A stretch of DNA of 64,000 nt from Listeria swaminathanii (GTDB lineage: Bacteria > Bacillota > Bacilli > Lactobacillales > Listeriaceae): positions 1 through 64,000 of the forward strand of contig NZ_JAATOD010000006.1 of NCBI RefSeq assembly GCF_014229645.1. The letters run 5' to 3'. Made by a program: the position numbers and the translations under genes. Positions 45,912-55,918 of this stretch are shown here, in pieces. Below the pieces are notes generated by a model that saw nothing but the letters and a program-made list of their open reading frames with translations, searched no databases and had not been told where the DNA came from. How positions within the stretch are numbered: position 1 is the stretch's first letter; each line of letters starts with the position of its first letter.

Positions 45912-45936
45912 TTAATTTAAGTATACCTTAAATTAA
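45912..45936. promoter_or_regulatory. 25-bp perfect palindrome upstream of the oxidoreductase gene
   Basis: Two 10-bp arms (TTAATTTAAG and CTTAAATTAA) are separated by TATAC. The minus strand reads TATACT in the centre, a possible -10, so the palindrome may be an operator over an internal promoter. Confidence 0.4.
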
Positions 45937-45949
45937 GGAAAAAAGTGTA

Positions 45950-46915
45950 CTAATTGTTTGAAACAGATGGACCACTGATTCTAGTTGTATAGATTATTTC
46001 ATTTTCAGCTTTTTCACCCTCGAGCAGTTCGACAAGTTTATCGGCAGCAACTGCACCCCATTTGTACTTCGAATATTCGATAGTTGCAAGGCGTGGCACT
46101 AAATACTCGCTAATATCGGTATTATCGAAGCCAATAATTCGCACGTCTTTGCCAATTTCTAAATCCGTGCCAGCAAAATAGCGATACATACCGATGGCCA
46201 TATTATCATTTAAGGCGAATACGGACACGGGTGCTTTCCAGTTTTTAGCGATTGTTGCTGCTGCTTTTTCACCGCTTTGTTCGGAAAAGTCTCCTTCGAT
46301 GATATGCACTTTTTTATCGCCAGAGCGGGCAAGTTCTTGTTTCGCTGTTTCGAGTCTGACCCTTGCATCGTACGAATCATCGGGACCAGTAATCACATAA
46401 AAGTCACCTTTAAAATTAGTAGATAAATAATCGATTGCAAGTGTTGCGCCGCCTTTATTATCGAGTAAGACTTGGCTAACGTTTTCATGCGTGAGCTCCC
46501 GGTCAAGCACCACTAATTTATGACCGCGATTAGCATAATTGATAATTTCGCTCGACGGGAAATTCGCGTCTAAAATAATAGCGCCATCAATCATTTTTTC
46601 GGGTAAAAATCGGTGTGTTTTCGTGCCACTGCAAGCAATGAGTTCATATCCGTGTTTATATAGCGTTTGCGTTAAACCTTCAAGTAATGTCCCGTAAAAA
46701 ATCCCGCCGTAGTTCGTTAAATAGACGCCGATAATTTTTGTCTCTCTTGTTTTTAACGTTCGTGCTGCCATATTGGGAATATAATTCAATTCATTTGCGA
46801 TGGTCATAATTCGTTTTCGCGTTTTTTCGGTCACTTTCGGGCTGCCATTAAGTGCGTAGGATACTGTTGAAATGGAAACCCCTGCCTTTTTCGCGATATC
46901 TTTAATTCCTACCAC
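45950..46915 (-). CDS. LacI family repressor of the beta-1,2-glucan regulon
   Basis: The 321-residue protein has an N-terminal HTH (IKDIAKKAGVSISTVSYALNG), a hinge helix (NMAARTLK) and a periplasmic-binding-like ligand domain ending at the normal length. Translation starts at GTG with AAGGAT upstream. It lies inside the operon after the GH94 gene. The two CGAAACGTTTC sites at the divergent promoters (52416 and 52667) fit LacI-family half-sites, so it is the likely regulator. The inducer is probably a sophoro-oligosaccharide. Confidence 0.85.
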   Translation of the reverse strand: MVGIKDIAKKAGVSISTVSYALNGSPKVTEKTRKRIMTIANELNYIPNMAARTLKTRETKIIGVYLTNYGGIFYGTLLEGLTQTLYKHGYELIACSGTKTHRFLPEKMIDGAIILDANFPSSEIINYANRGHKLVVLDRELTHENVSQVLLDNKGGATLAIDYLSTNFKGDFYVITGPDDSYDARVRLETAKQELARSGDKKVHIIEGDFSEQSGEKAAATIAKNWKAPVSVFALNDNMAIGMYRYFAGTDLEIGKDVRIIGFDNTDISEYLVPRLATIEYSKYKWGAVAADKLVELLEGEKAENEIIYTTRISGPSVSNN

Positions 46916-46962
46916 GTGAATCGCATCCTTTTCTGTTTTCTTTTATTATACACAAAACAACC

Positions 46963-49900
46963 TTAGAGACGGTTATTTTTTTGAAATTTAATCGTGATTT
47001 GTGAACATTTTGTCGTTAAGTTCTCTTTCGGCAAAATAAGGGCGCCAGTTCGGTACGCATTCACGTCATTTTCCACTGGTTGTTCCTCGCCATTCACGAT
47101 AATTCCCGCCACATCAGCGCTTTCAAAAGTAATATCTAGCGGATAATTATCCAGTTCAATATGACATTCCAATCCATCTAATTCTTCTGGCAAAATCGGA
47201 TCAAAAATAAGCGCTTGTTCCGTTTGGCGAATACCGAGAACCGAACTGATTAATTGGTGTAAATATATTCCTGGACCACTCGAATAAATCCGCCAGCCAC
47301 CTTTCACTGGAATGCTTCCTTCTTTCACACGGCCGAACTCATTTTGTGCTTGATAGCGATCTAAAAATGCCGCATCGGAACTACTAAAATAGGTGTTACT
47401 TTGGCGCAGAGCTGCGTTTGGCACTACTTCTTTTATATTGATTGGATTAATAACATCCAGCATATGCCAAGCTTCTATATCGCCAATTTTTGCGAGTGCT
47501 TCGATATAACGAATATGCGCATGCACGTATTGCAAACCGACTTCTCGACCAAAGTTCGCGGCTTGTTCCGCCCGTTTGAAATGAGTGCTCACACCGCCTG
47601 CATAATGAGCTGGCTCACTCATTAACCTTACGCCATCTGGGTGAAGTAAATGCTCACCTATAATGTCAAAGTTACGACCCGCTTGTTTTTTATCAACTAA
47701 TTCGGCAATTATGCTTCTTGTTAGTGGAATTAAGCGATACTTAATATTTGTTTCTTTGTCTTCCGGATGAATCATCCAAACTGGCGCTTTTCCTTCTTCT
47801 AAATAGAGGAAACCAGGAATGACGTCGGTATCCGCTGTCATATATTTAGCAAAATCAGCTTGAACCCGTTTTGCTAAAGCGCCGTATTCATCTCCTGCTG
47901 GCAAGAATGTCGCTAATCGTTTAAATGTTTGATACGTTAAAGCAACTGTCCAGCTGGAAACCATGTTTTTCTTCAATTGCGCATTAGCTGGTTGAAGCGT
48001 GTCATCCCAGTCACCATCGCCGTAGTTAGAAAGTGCTGTTCCTTTCATAAAGCGTGATTCGATAGTGTGCACTGCCAATTCGATATGATCTAACAGTGTA
48101 CCTTTTTCAGTTGTAAATGTTTTTGAAGTACGGTCGACAAATGGAATGCTTTCTTCGAGAATCTCAGTATCCCCACTCATTTCCAAGTAATCGCCAATAA
48201 TTTTCAGTGGCCAAACGATTACATCGCCGTGACTTTCTTCTTGTTGAATCGATGTATATTTATCAAACATAAACCATTGCGGCCAGTCGCCAGTATCCTG
48301 ATATTGATGAGCGAAGATTGTTAATACAAGTTGGCGTAAAACAGCTTTGTTCCCGGTTGCTAGGAAAAACTCAAATGGACCTTGGCTTACGTCACGTGTC
48401 CCCCACGCCGCCCCGCTGTATTGCTCTAAACCGTGCGGCGATGCGTAATGAACGAGCATTTGGTGCGCGTACCAATAAACCGTTAAGTTTAATTTTTCTG
48501 CAGTTGGGCTTTGGTGATTTAAATGGAACTGGGCGGTTAATTCGTCATAGCTTGCTCGGATTTCTTTGTTTGCTGCTTCTAAGTCTTGGTTTTGCACCGA
48601 AAATTCATCCGTTAATTTCGCTTGCACGTGGAAAGTCGCGTTTTCGCTTGGTTCAAATACGAAGACATCCAAACCAGCTGTTCCTGCATACTCTTTTGCA
48701 AAATAGCTTTCATCGGTTATCTCGTTGTAAGTTCCATCCACCCGGAATTGAAGCGCTGGATAGGTTTCTAAAATCGGTGAATCTGCGGCTGGGAAATAAG
48801 TTACACTGCCCGCTTTGATTTCCTTTTTCACCGTTGTATCGTATTCATTTGTACCCATTGTTACTTGGTTTGTGAGCACCAATTTATACGGGTGGCCTTT
48901 TTCAGAATGAACAGTGACGAACGCTTCTTTACTTTCGGCGGTTAATGTCGTCCGTACGGTAATTAGATCGTTATTCCACTGGTAATACCAAGTTGAATAG
49001 TTCGTGCTCGTTTCCCAAATAGACGGCACGCCGAGTAGTTGAAGTTCGCCATTTTGTTCGATATAAATTCTCAAGCCACTTGTTTGCAAAATATTAAGCG
49101 GATTGCGCGCATGGCTATTCCATTTGTTCATATTGGTGTTTCCAGCAACCAATTGCGATAAAAACGCGCCGTACATGTACGTTGTCGCCGAAAGAGTTGC
49201 TTCGGGGTTTAAAACAGCCACTTTATCTAGCAAAATGCTGCCGTGCGGACGTTCTAGCTCAGCTTCCTTTTCACGCGTCACGACATGCGCATAGTTTGGT
49301 GTGAAAAAGGAAAGGAGTGCGCCGTTTTGTTTTTCTTCTTGGATTCTGTCTGGAAACTTTGCTTGTAACCATTTTTCAGAAATTGGTTCGCCGGTAATTG
49401 GGGTTCCGATATTTTTGGCGCGGATGACTTTCGTACCTGGTTGATAAATTTGTTCCGGAATGTTCGCTTTTATTTCGGCCAAATTTTCAATCGGTGCTCC
49501 AGATGCTTTAGGTTGATTTTCGGTTGTGTAGCCGTAAAAACTTGTTTCTGCGTGATTCGTGAATGGCGCGGTTTGTAAGGAGATTTGCGCGAATTCATAT
49601 TGATAGACTCGATTTGGCAGTGATTTCTCCGCGAGCCCCGCAAGTTCATTAGTAAGTTTATAATTGGTACCGTATATATCAAATCCATCTGTTGCATAGC
49701 CAACAATGTTCGTTAAAGCGCCAATTTGGACTGCTGGAAAGCGATTGTTTTGTGGTTGGTTTTGGCGCGCTTGAATCGTAAAACCATTCGCTCCTTCCGT
49801 CACATGGTAATCAATATATTGCGACATGTAGGCTTCATTCGTCCGCACTGCCGCTTGTTCAGCAAGACCTAAATCTTGTAAATAAACAAGGTCAAAAGTT

Positions 49901-50223
49901 CCTTCCCCATCCACCGTTACATCATAAAACCAGCCGCGTGAATGGAATTGCATTTCTACAATATAACGATACGGTCCAACTGTCCCGCGATATTCTACAC
50001 CGTGCTCATTAAATCCAACTTCTGCATCTGCGGTTAAAAGCGGATAAACCTCCACTTTATTTGCCACATGCGCTCGTACATATATTTGCGATAAACGGTT
50101 CTCTAACGGATTTTGAATGACTTGATTCAACATAATATCCTTCAACTTCAACCAAGCGAGTTCTCCACTTGGATAAAATGCCGCTGCTAAGTCCGCCTTT
50201 TTAATTTCCTTTAATGTTGTCAC
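46963..50223 (-). CDS. GH94 1,2-beta-oligoglucan phosphorylase
   Basis: The 1086-residue protein is a GH94 family phosphorylase. The Listeria innocua orthologue has been characterised as 1,2-beta-oligoglucan phosphorylase, which splits beta-1,2-gluco-oligosaccharides with phosphate to give glucose-1-phosphate. A long N-terminal beta domain is followed by a linker and an (alpha/alpha)6 barrel. SNYGDGDWDDTLQPAN contains the general-acid Asp, and HYAGGVSTHFKRAEQAANFG is nearby. No signal peptide is present. Its GTG start overlaps the GH3 stop by four bases, so translation is coupled. Confidence 0.9.
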   Translation of the reverse strand: MTTLKEIKKADLAAAFYPSGELAWLKLKDIMLNQVIQNPLENRLSQIYVRAHVANKVEVYPLLTADAEVGFNEHGVEYRGTVGPYRYIVEMQFHSRGWFYDVTVDGEGTFDLVYLQDLGLAEQAAVRTNEAYMSQYIDYHVTEGANGFTIQARQNQPQNNRFPAVQIGALTNIVGYATDGFDIYGTNYKLTNELAGLAEKSLPNRVYQYEFAQISLQTAPFTNHAETSFYGYTTENQPKASGAPIENLAEIKANIPEQIYQPGTKVIRAKNIGTPITGEPISEKWLQAKFPDRIQEEKQNGALLSFFTPNYAHVVTREKEAELERPHGSILLDKVAVLNPEATLSATTYMYGAFLSQLVAGNTNMNKWNSHARNPLNILQTSGLRIYIEQNGELQLLGVPSIWETSTNYSTWYYQWNNDLITVRTTLTAESKEAFVTVHSEKGHPYKLVLTNQVTMGTNEYDTTVKKEIKAGSVTYFPAADSPILETYPALQFRVDGTYNEITDESYFAKEYAGTAGLDVFVFEPSENATFHVQAKLTDEFSVQNQDLEAANKEIRASYDELTAQFHLNHQSPTAEKLNLTVYWYAHQMLVHYASPHGLEQYSGAAWGTRDVSQGPFEFFLATGNKAVLRQLVLTIFAHQYQDTGDWPQWFMFDKYTSIQQEESHGDVIVWPLKIIGDYLEMSGDTEILEESIPFVDRTSKTFTTEKGTLLDHIELAVHTIESRFMKGTALSNYGDGDWDDTLQPANAQLKKNMVSSWTVALTYQTFKRLATFLPAGDEYGALAKRVQADFAKYMTADTDVIPGFLYLEEGKAPVWMIHPEDKETNIKYRLIPLTRSIIAELVDKKQAGRNFDIIGEHLLHPDGVRLMSEPAHYAGGVSTHFKRAEQAANFGREVGLQYVHAHIRYIEALAKIGDIEAWHMLDVINPINIKEVVPNAALRQSNTYFSSSDAAFLDRYQAQNEFGRVKEGSIPVKGGWRIYSSGPGIYLHQLISSVLGIRQTEQALIFDPILPEELDGLECHIELDNYPLDITFESADVAGIIVNGEEQPVENDVNAYRTGALILPKENLTTKCSQITIKFQKNNRL

Positions 50224-52391
50224 ACGTATCCACCTACTTCCACTTCAAAAACGTCAACATCTTCACTACTAGTCCCAACAAAAACGCGGTGAAGTCCCGG
50301 TTCCTGCACTTTTTCAAGTTGATGGTTATAGAAGGAAAACGCTTCGCTAGTTAATTCAAATGAAACTGTTTTTTCTTCGCCTGCAAGAAGCGCCACTTTT
50401 TCAAATGCTTTGAGTTCTTTGACAGGTCGTGAAATGCTCGCTGTTACGTCTTGTAAATACACTTGGATTACTTCTTTTCCAGCAATTTCACTCGTATTTT
50501 TAATCGTTACTTCCACGTGAAGCGATTCGCCTAAGTTTAATTCTGTCGGAAGTTCCGCGGTTTTCAGCGTAAATTCGCTATAACTTTTCCCGTAGCCAAA
50601 TGGATAAAATGGTTCGTTAGGAATATCGAGATAATGTGATACGTAACGCTCACCTTTATTTTCCGGTGTTTGCGGTCGACCAGTACGTAAATGATTATAA
50701 TAAACAGGAATTTGGCCGGTCGTTTGTGGGAATGACATTGATAATTTCCCAGAAGGATTGCTCACGCCACTCAATAAATCTGCAGTAACACGTCCTGCTT
50801 CTGTGCCTGGGAACCACAATTCGAGTAGCGCATCACTAGACTCCGCAAGTTCTTTTACTTCGAGCGGTCTTCCGTTAAACAAAGTAATGACCACTGGTTT
50901 TCCAAGCGTTTGTACAAATTTCGCTAAGTCATATTGCGCTTCGGGTAAACGAATTGTAGCGAGACTTCCTGCCTCTCCGCCCCACTCATTTTTTTCACCT
51001 AGCGCAAGAACTACAACATCTGCATCTTGTACCGCAGCTTTTACCGCCACTTTATCCTCTGAGCTAAATTCTGTATAGTCCGTCGAAACAGTAGAGACAT
51101 TTTTAAATACCTCGCGTAGGCCGGTTTCAACGTTAATGCCATCTTTTTCTTCACCGTATACGTTCCAGCCGCCAAGAATATCAGCTGATGTCGCAAGTGG
51201 GCCAACTAGCGCAATTTTAGTCGCTTTATCTAGCGGAAGCAATTGATTTTTATTTTCTAATAACACAGCCGATTCCACACCCGCCGCACGTGCTTTCCCG
51301 CGACTTTCATCGGTTAAAATGTCTTCTGAACGATCGCTATTTTTTAAGCCGCGATATGGATCTTCAAAAAGGCCTAAATCATTTTTCAAATGTAACATCC
51401 GGAATACCGCTTCATCCAAAAGGCTTTCAGCTAGTTTACCTTCTTCAATCAATCCTTTTAATTCGTGGATATAGCAAGTCGTCATCATTTCTAAGTCAAC
51501 GCCCGCTTCCATCGAAAATTGCGCCGCTTCTTTGGGATTTCTCGCAGTTCCATGATTAATTACTTCCGCAACCGCGCCCCAATCAGAAATTAGTACGCCA
51601 TCAAAATTCATTTCACCACGTAACACATCCCGGTTCAGCCATTTGTTCATCGTCGCCGGAATCCCGTCCACGACATTAAAAGCTGTCATTACCAATTTGG
51701 CTCCGGCTTGAATTGCAGCATTATAAGCTGGTAAATAATTTTGATATAGTTCGCGCGTTGACATATTTACCGTATTGTATTCCAGTCCAGCCTCAGCCGC
51801 CCCATATGCCGCAAAATGTTTCACACAAGCAGCCATTCGCTCTTTGTTTTCAGCAAGTTCACTCGCATCACCTTGATAACCAGCAACCATCGCTTTCCCA
51901 AGTTCACTATTTAAAAATGGATCCTCACCAGTCGATTCCATCACGCGTCCCCATCTCGGATCCCGTACTAAATCAAGCATTGGTGAAAAAGTGACATGAT
52001 GCCCGTCCGCTGTTGCCTCAAGTGCCGAAACTTCCGCCATTACTCGAACCGTTTCTCGGTCAAACGAACATCCAAGCGCAAGTGGAATTGGAAAAACAGT
52101 TTTATACCCATGTATAACATCCGCCATAAAAACAAGCGGAATTCCTAGTCGATTTGTTTTTAAGTATGCTTCTTGAATACCAATCATATCGAGCGCCGAA
52201 CTTGATCCAAGCACCGACCCTGCATTTTCTGTATGTGTATCCGTTAATTTCATTTCTTGAAGAAGCGGCCCTGTAAGTTCTGCATTTTTATTAGTACCTT
52301 TAAAAAGAAAAGGCGAAAGTTGAAGACATTGGGCGATTTTTTCATCTAAGGTCATTTGATTGACTAAATCCTGTACTTTTTCTTGTTTCAT
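50220..52391 (-). CDS. GH3 beta-glucosidase (sophoro-oligosaccharide type)
   Basis: The 723-residue GH3 enzyme has a TIM-barrel domain with the nucleophile Asp in VLISDWGAVAEV and KHFAAYGAAEAG. An alpha/beta sandwich domain (ALGEKNEWGGEAG) and a C-terminal fibronectin-III-like domain (about 615-720) follow. The L. innocua orthologue prefers sophorose and short beta-1,2-glucans. No signal peptide is present, so it acts inside the cell. It is the first gene of the operon, behind the promoter at 52443-52471. Confidence 0.9.
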   Translation of the reverse strand: MKQEKVQDLVNQMTLDEKIAQCLQLSPFLFKGTNKNAELTGPLLQEMKLTDTHTENAGSVLGSSSALDMIGIQEAYLKTNRLGIPLVFMADVIHGYKTVFPIPLALGCSFDRETVRVMAEVSALEATADGHHVTFSPMLDLVRDPRWGRVMESTGEDPFLNSELGKAMVAGYQGDASELAENKERMAACVKHFAAYGAAEAGLEYNTVNMSTRELYQNYLPAYNAAIQAGAKLVMTAFNVVDGIPATMNKWLNRDVLRGEMNFDGVLISDWGAVAEVINHGTARNPKEAAQFSMEAGVDLEMMTTCYIHELKGLIEEGKLAESLLDEAVFRMLHLKNDLGLFEDPYRGLKNSDRSEDILTDESRGKARAAGVESAVLLENKNQLLPLDKATKIALVGPLATSADILGGWNVYGEEKDGINVETGLREVFKNVSTVSTDYTEFSSEDKVAVKAAVQDADVVVLALGEKNEWGGEAGSLATIRLPEAQYDLAKFVQTLGKPVVITLFNGRPLEVKELAESSDALLELWFPGTEAGRVTADLLSGVSNPSGKLSMSFPQTTGQIPVYYNHLRTGRPQTPENKGERYVSHYLDIPNEPFYPFGYGKSYSEFTLKTAELPTELNLGESLHVEVTIKNTSEIAGKEVIQVYLQDVTASISRPVKELKAFEKVALLAGEEKTVSFELTSEAFSFYNHQLEKVQEPGLHRVFVGTSSEDVDVFEVEVGGYV

Positions 52392-52415
52392 AGGAACCTC
52401 CTGAACACTTTTTTC

Positions 52416-52471
52416 GAAACGTTTCTATTCAAATATAACAACAGTATAAGCGCTTTCTTTTATTTAGTCAA
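52416..52471 (-). promoter_or_regulatory. Promoter, cre-like site and LacI-type operator of the GH3 operon
   Basis: On the minus strand TTGACT (52466-52471), a 17-bp spacer and TATACT (52443-52448) form a sigma-A promoter. AAGCGCTT (52448-52455) within a near-consensus cre overlaps the spacer, suggesting CcpA repression. CGAAACGTTTC (operator, GAAACGTTTC at 52416-52425) lies downstream of the start site. Confidence 0.75.
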
Positions 52472-52628
52472 CCAAAAACGAAATTCACATGGTTAAACGC
52501 TCCGATTTTTCAGTTTCTTCTATACTATCTCGTTTTCGAACGAATTCACTCAGAAAATTTTTATCCATTATAAAGTGTTGCAACACAATTGATTAGCACC
52601 TTAATTTAAAAATAAAATAGCAATTCGC

Positions 52629-52676
52629 TTGAAACCGATTACATAATATACTATAATAACCTTGTCGAAACGTTTC
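52629..52676 (+). promoter_or_regulatory. Promoter and LacI-type operator of the binding-protein gene
   Basis: TTGAAA (52629-52634), a 17-bp spacer and TATAAT (52652-52657) form a strong promoter. GAAACGTTTC (52667-52676), the same operator as on the other side, lies at the start site. About 140 bp of leader follow. Otherwise the 428-bp divergent region 52392-52819 shows no gene. Confidence 0.8.
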
Positions 52677-52819
52677 TATAGAATATTGTGTATGTGAATT
52701 AATTTTCACAATTTGCTTCATCCCGTACGGCGCACCCTGTTCCGTACAACAGTTTTTATTCTTTAACAGCTTCAGTTAATTAAGTTGCTTTGAAAAAAAC
52801 AAAAAATGGAGGAAAAATC

Positions 52820-54064
52820 ATGAAGAAAAAGATGTTTGTCGTTTTAGCTTTAGTGTTGTCGCTTAGTTTGGTATTAATGGCGTGTGGTGGGTCAAAGGAT
52901 GATGCAAATTCCAGCGACTCTAAAGTGTTAAATGTTTGGGCTATGGGAGATGAAGCCAAATCATTAAAAGAAATCGCACAGAAATTCACGAAAGACACTG
53001 GTATTGAAGTGAAAGTTCAAGTTATTCCTTGGGCAAACGCACATGATAAATTACTAACAGCAGTCGCTTCTAAATCCGGCCCCGATGTTGTCCAAATGGG
53101 AACTACATGGATGCCTGAATTTGTCGAAGCTGGCGCATTACTTGATATTACAAAAGACGTAGAAAAAAGTAAAAATATGAACTCTGATTTATTTTTCCCT
53201 GGTTCTGTAAAAACAACCCAATTTGATGGAAAAACTTATGGTGTTCCGTGGTATGCAGAAACTCGTGTCCTTTTCTACCGTACTGATTTACTGAAAAAAG
53301 TTGGTTATGATGAAGCACCAAAAACTTGGGATGACCTATCTGACGCTGCACTTAAACTTTCAAAACGTGGTAAAGATATGTACGGCTTTGCAATTGATCC
53401 AAACGAACAAACTACTGGTTTCATTTTCGGACGCCAAAATGGCTCCCCGCTTTTCGATAAAGATGGCACTCCAGTTTTCAATAAAAAACCATTCGTAGAT
53501 ACTGTTACTTATTTAGATAGTTTCATTAAAAACGGTTCCGCGCCAGACACTGACCTTGGTCTAGATGCTTCTCAAAGCTTTGGCGGCGACGGAATTGTAC
53601 CAATGTTCATGAGTGGTCCTTGGATGGTTAATACGCTCAAAGACACTGCCCCTGACATTGACGGAAAATGGGCTACTGCTGTATTACCTAAAAAAGAAAA
53701 TAACGAATCAAGCTTAGGTGGCGCTAACCTTTCTATCTTCAAATATAGTGATAAAAAAGATGATGCCCTTAAATTCATGGACTATATGAGCCAACCTGAC
53801 GTGCAATTATCTTGGTTGAAAGATACAAACTCCATGCCCGCTCGTATGGATGCATGGGAAGACGATATGCTGAAAAACGACCCTTACTACAAAGTATTCG
53901 GTGAACAAATGAAAACGGCTGAACCAATGCCACTAATCCCACAATTTGAAGAAATCGCGCAATTATACGGAAAATCTTGGGAACAAATTTATCGTGGTGG
54001 TGCAGATGTACAAACACAAATGGATACATTTAACGATCAAGTAGAAACACTTCTTAAAAAATAA
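52820..54064 (+). CDS. Sugar ABC transporter binding lipoprotein (sophoro-oligosaccharide)
   Basis: The 414-residue protein is a family 1 extracellular solute-binding lipoprotein. The signal peptide ends at LMAC, followed by GGSKDDANSS and a mature domain with LTAVASKSGPDVVQMGTTW. The L. innocua orthologue was shown to bind beta-1,2-gluco-oligosaccharides. ATG 52820 follows GGAGG; the longer in-frame opening at 52790 overlaps it. A strong hairpin follows, which probably lowers expression of the permeases relative to the binding protein. Confidence 0.9.
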   Translation: MKKKMFVVLALVLSLSLVLMACGGSKDDANSSDSKVLNVWAMGDEAKSLKEIAQKFTKDTGIEVKVQVIPWANAHDKLLTAVASKSGPDVVQMGTTWMPEFVEAGALLDITKDVEKSKNMNSDLFFPGSVKTTQFDGKTYGVPWYAETRVLFYRTDLLKKVGYDEAPKTWDDLSDAALKLSKRGKDMYGFAIDPNEQTTGFIFGRQNGSPLFDKDGTPVFNKKPFVDTVTYLDSFIKNGSAPDTDLGLDASQSFGGDGIVPMFMSGPWMVNTLKDTAPDIDGKWATAVLPKKENNESSLGGANLSIFKYSDKKDDALKFMDYMSQPDVQLSWLKDTNSMPARMDAWEDDMLKNDPYYKVFGEQMKTAEPMPLIPQFEEIAQLYGKSWEQIYRGGADVQTQMDTFNDQVETLLKK

Positions 54065-54070
54065 CGAATA

Positions 54071-54108
54071 AAAAGGGCAAATGATTCTAGTCTGCCATTT
54101 GCCCTTTT
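54071..54108 (+). terminator. Attenuating hairpin between binding protein and permeases
   Basis: A 13-bp perfect stem AAAAGGGCAAATG/CATTTGCCCTTTT (54071-54083, 54096-54108) lies between genes of one operon. This is a usual device to set high binding-protein levels. Confidence 0.85.
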
Positions 54109-54125
54109 AGAATGGAACTGATGTT

Positions 54126-55019
54126 ATGAAACAATTTCTAAATAAAAACACGCCATATTTGTTTATTTCGCCAGCACTGTTTTTACTTCTTCTGTTTTCC
54201 CTACTTCCGATTTTGCTTGCTTTTGTCATTAGTTTTACAGATATCGATTTAGTCGGGCTTGCCGATTATTCTAAGATTAACTTCATTGGTATAGATAATT
54301 ACGTCAATATTATGCAAGACCCGGTATTTTTAAAATCTATTTTTAACACGCTTTTCTATGTAGTTATTGGCGTTCCGCTTGTTATTATTTGTTCGCTTGG
54401 GATTGCGCTGATGATTAACTTCTCGCAAGCAAAGATTTTCCAGTTTTTCCGGTTAATCTTCTACACTCCGTCAATTACAAACGTTGTCGCTGTAGCAGTT
54501 GTTTGGAGTTACTTATATAATCCACGCTTTGGTTTACTTAATTACTTGCTTTCCTTTTTAGATCTAGGTCCTGTTCCGTGGTTACAAGACCCTACCATCG
54601 CCAAATTATCACTGATTATCTTAGCTGTTTGGCGAGCGATTGGTGTCAATATGATTATTTTCTTAGCCGCACTTCAAGGGATTCCGCGCGAATACTACGA
54701 AGCTGCCTCACTTGACGGAGCGAATAGTCGTCAACAATTATTTAAAATTACCGTTCCAATGCTTCGTTTCGCGATTTTCTTTGTAACCGTAACGACGATG
54801 ATTGGTTGGTTGCAATTCTTCGAGGAACCGTTCGTCATGACAGAAGGCGGGCCGCTCGATAGCACGAACTCAGTCGCCCTATTTATCTATCAAAACGGTT
54901 TCCAACTAAGTAAGTTTGGTTATGCCGCTGCTGGATCGTTCATCTTGTTTATCGCGATTATTATTATCACGATTATCCAGTTCCGGATTCAGCGCAAAAA
55001 TAATGGCGGGGATATTTAA
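54126..55019 (+). CDS. Sugar ABC transporter permease (first)
   Basis: The 297-residue protein has six membrane segments (MalF-like) and the EAA loop EYYEAASLDGANSRQQLFKITVP in two adjoining parts, which docks the ATPase. The ribosome binding site is weak. It pairs with the permease at 55036 to import beta-1,2-gluco-oligosaccharides delivered by the binding protein. The ATPase is not encoded here, so a shared MsmK-type ATPase elsewhere is expected. Confidence 0.88.
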   Translation: MKQFLNKNTPYLFISPALFLLLLFSLLPILLAFVISFTDIDLVGLADYSKINFIGIDNYVNIMQDPVFLKSIFNTLFYVVIGVPLVIICSLGIALMINFSQAKIFQFFRLIFYTPSITNVVAVAVVWSYLYNPRFGLLNYLLSFLDLGPVPWLQDPTIAKLSLIILAVWRAIGVNMIIFLAALQGIPREYYEAASLDGANSRQQLFKITVPMLRFAIFFVTVTTMIGWLQFFEEPFVMTEGGPLDSTNSVALFIYQNGFQLSKFGYAAAGSFILFIAIIIITIIQFRIQRKNNGGDI

Positions 55020-55035
55020 GAGAGGAGTGTTATAA

Positions 55036-55866
55036 ATGAATCAATATAGACAAAAATCACGTGGCGCTCAAATTGCCGTCATTACTATTTTAACGGTTGG
55101 CGGATTCTTTATGATTTTACCGTTCATTTGGATGGTTCTCTCCTCTTTAAAGACGGATGCTGAAATTTTAAAAATCCCACCTACTATTTGGCCAGAAACG
55201 TTTACACTGGATAATTTCACGAAACTATTCACCGAGATGGACTTTGCTATTTACTTAAAAAACACGTTAATCATTGTGTTCTTCTCGTTTTTCGGTTTAT
55301 TTTTAAATGCGATGGCAGGTTATGGTTTTGCTAAATTTAAATTTAAAGGGAAAAACAAGTTGTTCTATCTCGTACTTGCTACAATGATGATTCCCGGACA
55401 AGTAACGATGATTCCGGTTTATCTACTGCTTAATGCGGCCGGATTAACAAACACCATGACAGGGATTGTACTCCCAGGACTGGTTGGCGCCTTCGGGATT
55501 TTCTTATTCCGCCAATTTATGTCCACCATTTCCGACGATTTACTTGAAGCCGCACGACTGGATGGCGCTAGTGAATTTTACATTTTCTGGCGGATCGTTA
55601 TTCCGATTTCTCGTCCTGTTCTTGCAGTCCAAGGAATCCTTACTTTTATCGCTGGTTGGAACTCATTCTTATGGCCGTTAATCATTGCCAACGACGAAAA
55701 ATTCTACACCCTATCAGTTGGACTTCAATTATTAAAAGGACAATACGGCAGCAACTACGCGTTACAAATGGCTGGCGCAACCTTCATGGTTATTCCAATC
55801 ATCTTGATCTTCATGACTTTCCAAAAATACATTTTAAAAGGCTTCAATGTTTCTGGAATGAAATAA
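55036..55866 (+). CDS. Sugar ABC transporter permease (second)
   Basis: The 276-residue MalG-like permease has six membrane segments and an EAA loop LLEAARLDGASEFYIFWRIV. AGGAG precedes the ATG and it begins 17 bases after the first permease. It ends at a strong bidirectional terminator. No ATP-binding subunit follows. Confidence 0.9.
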   Translation: MNQYRQKSRGAQIAVITILTVGGFFMILPFIWMVLSSLKTDAEILKIPPTIWPETFTLDNFTKLFTEMDFAIYLKNTLIIVFFSFFGLFLNAMAGYGFAKFKFKGKNKLFYLVLATMMIPGQVTMIPVYLLLNAAGLTNTMTGIVLPGLVGAFGIFLFRQFMSTISDDLLEAARLDGASEFYIFWRIVIPISRPVLAVQGILTFIAGWNSFLWPLIIANDEKFYTLSVGLQLLKGQYGSNYALQMAGATFMVIPIILIFMTFQKYILKGFNVSGMK

Positions 55867-55873
55867 TTGGCAA

Positions 55874-55918
55874 AAAAAAAGAGCTTATTCCTTTTGAGGA
55901 TAAGCTCTTTTTTTATTA
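55874..55918. terminator. Bidirectional terminator
   Basis: AAAAAGAGCTTATTCC and GGATAAGCTCTTTTT pair with a short loop. It separates the permease gene from the convergent gltD. Confidence 0.92.

Noticed and set aside
48318..48818. Long plus-strand open frame inside the GH94 gene
   Set aside because: It is the antisense of a well-supported coding region, with no ribosome binding site or recognisable domain.
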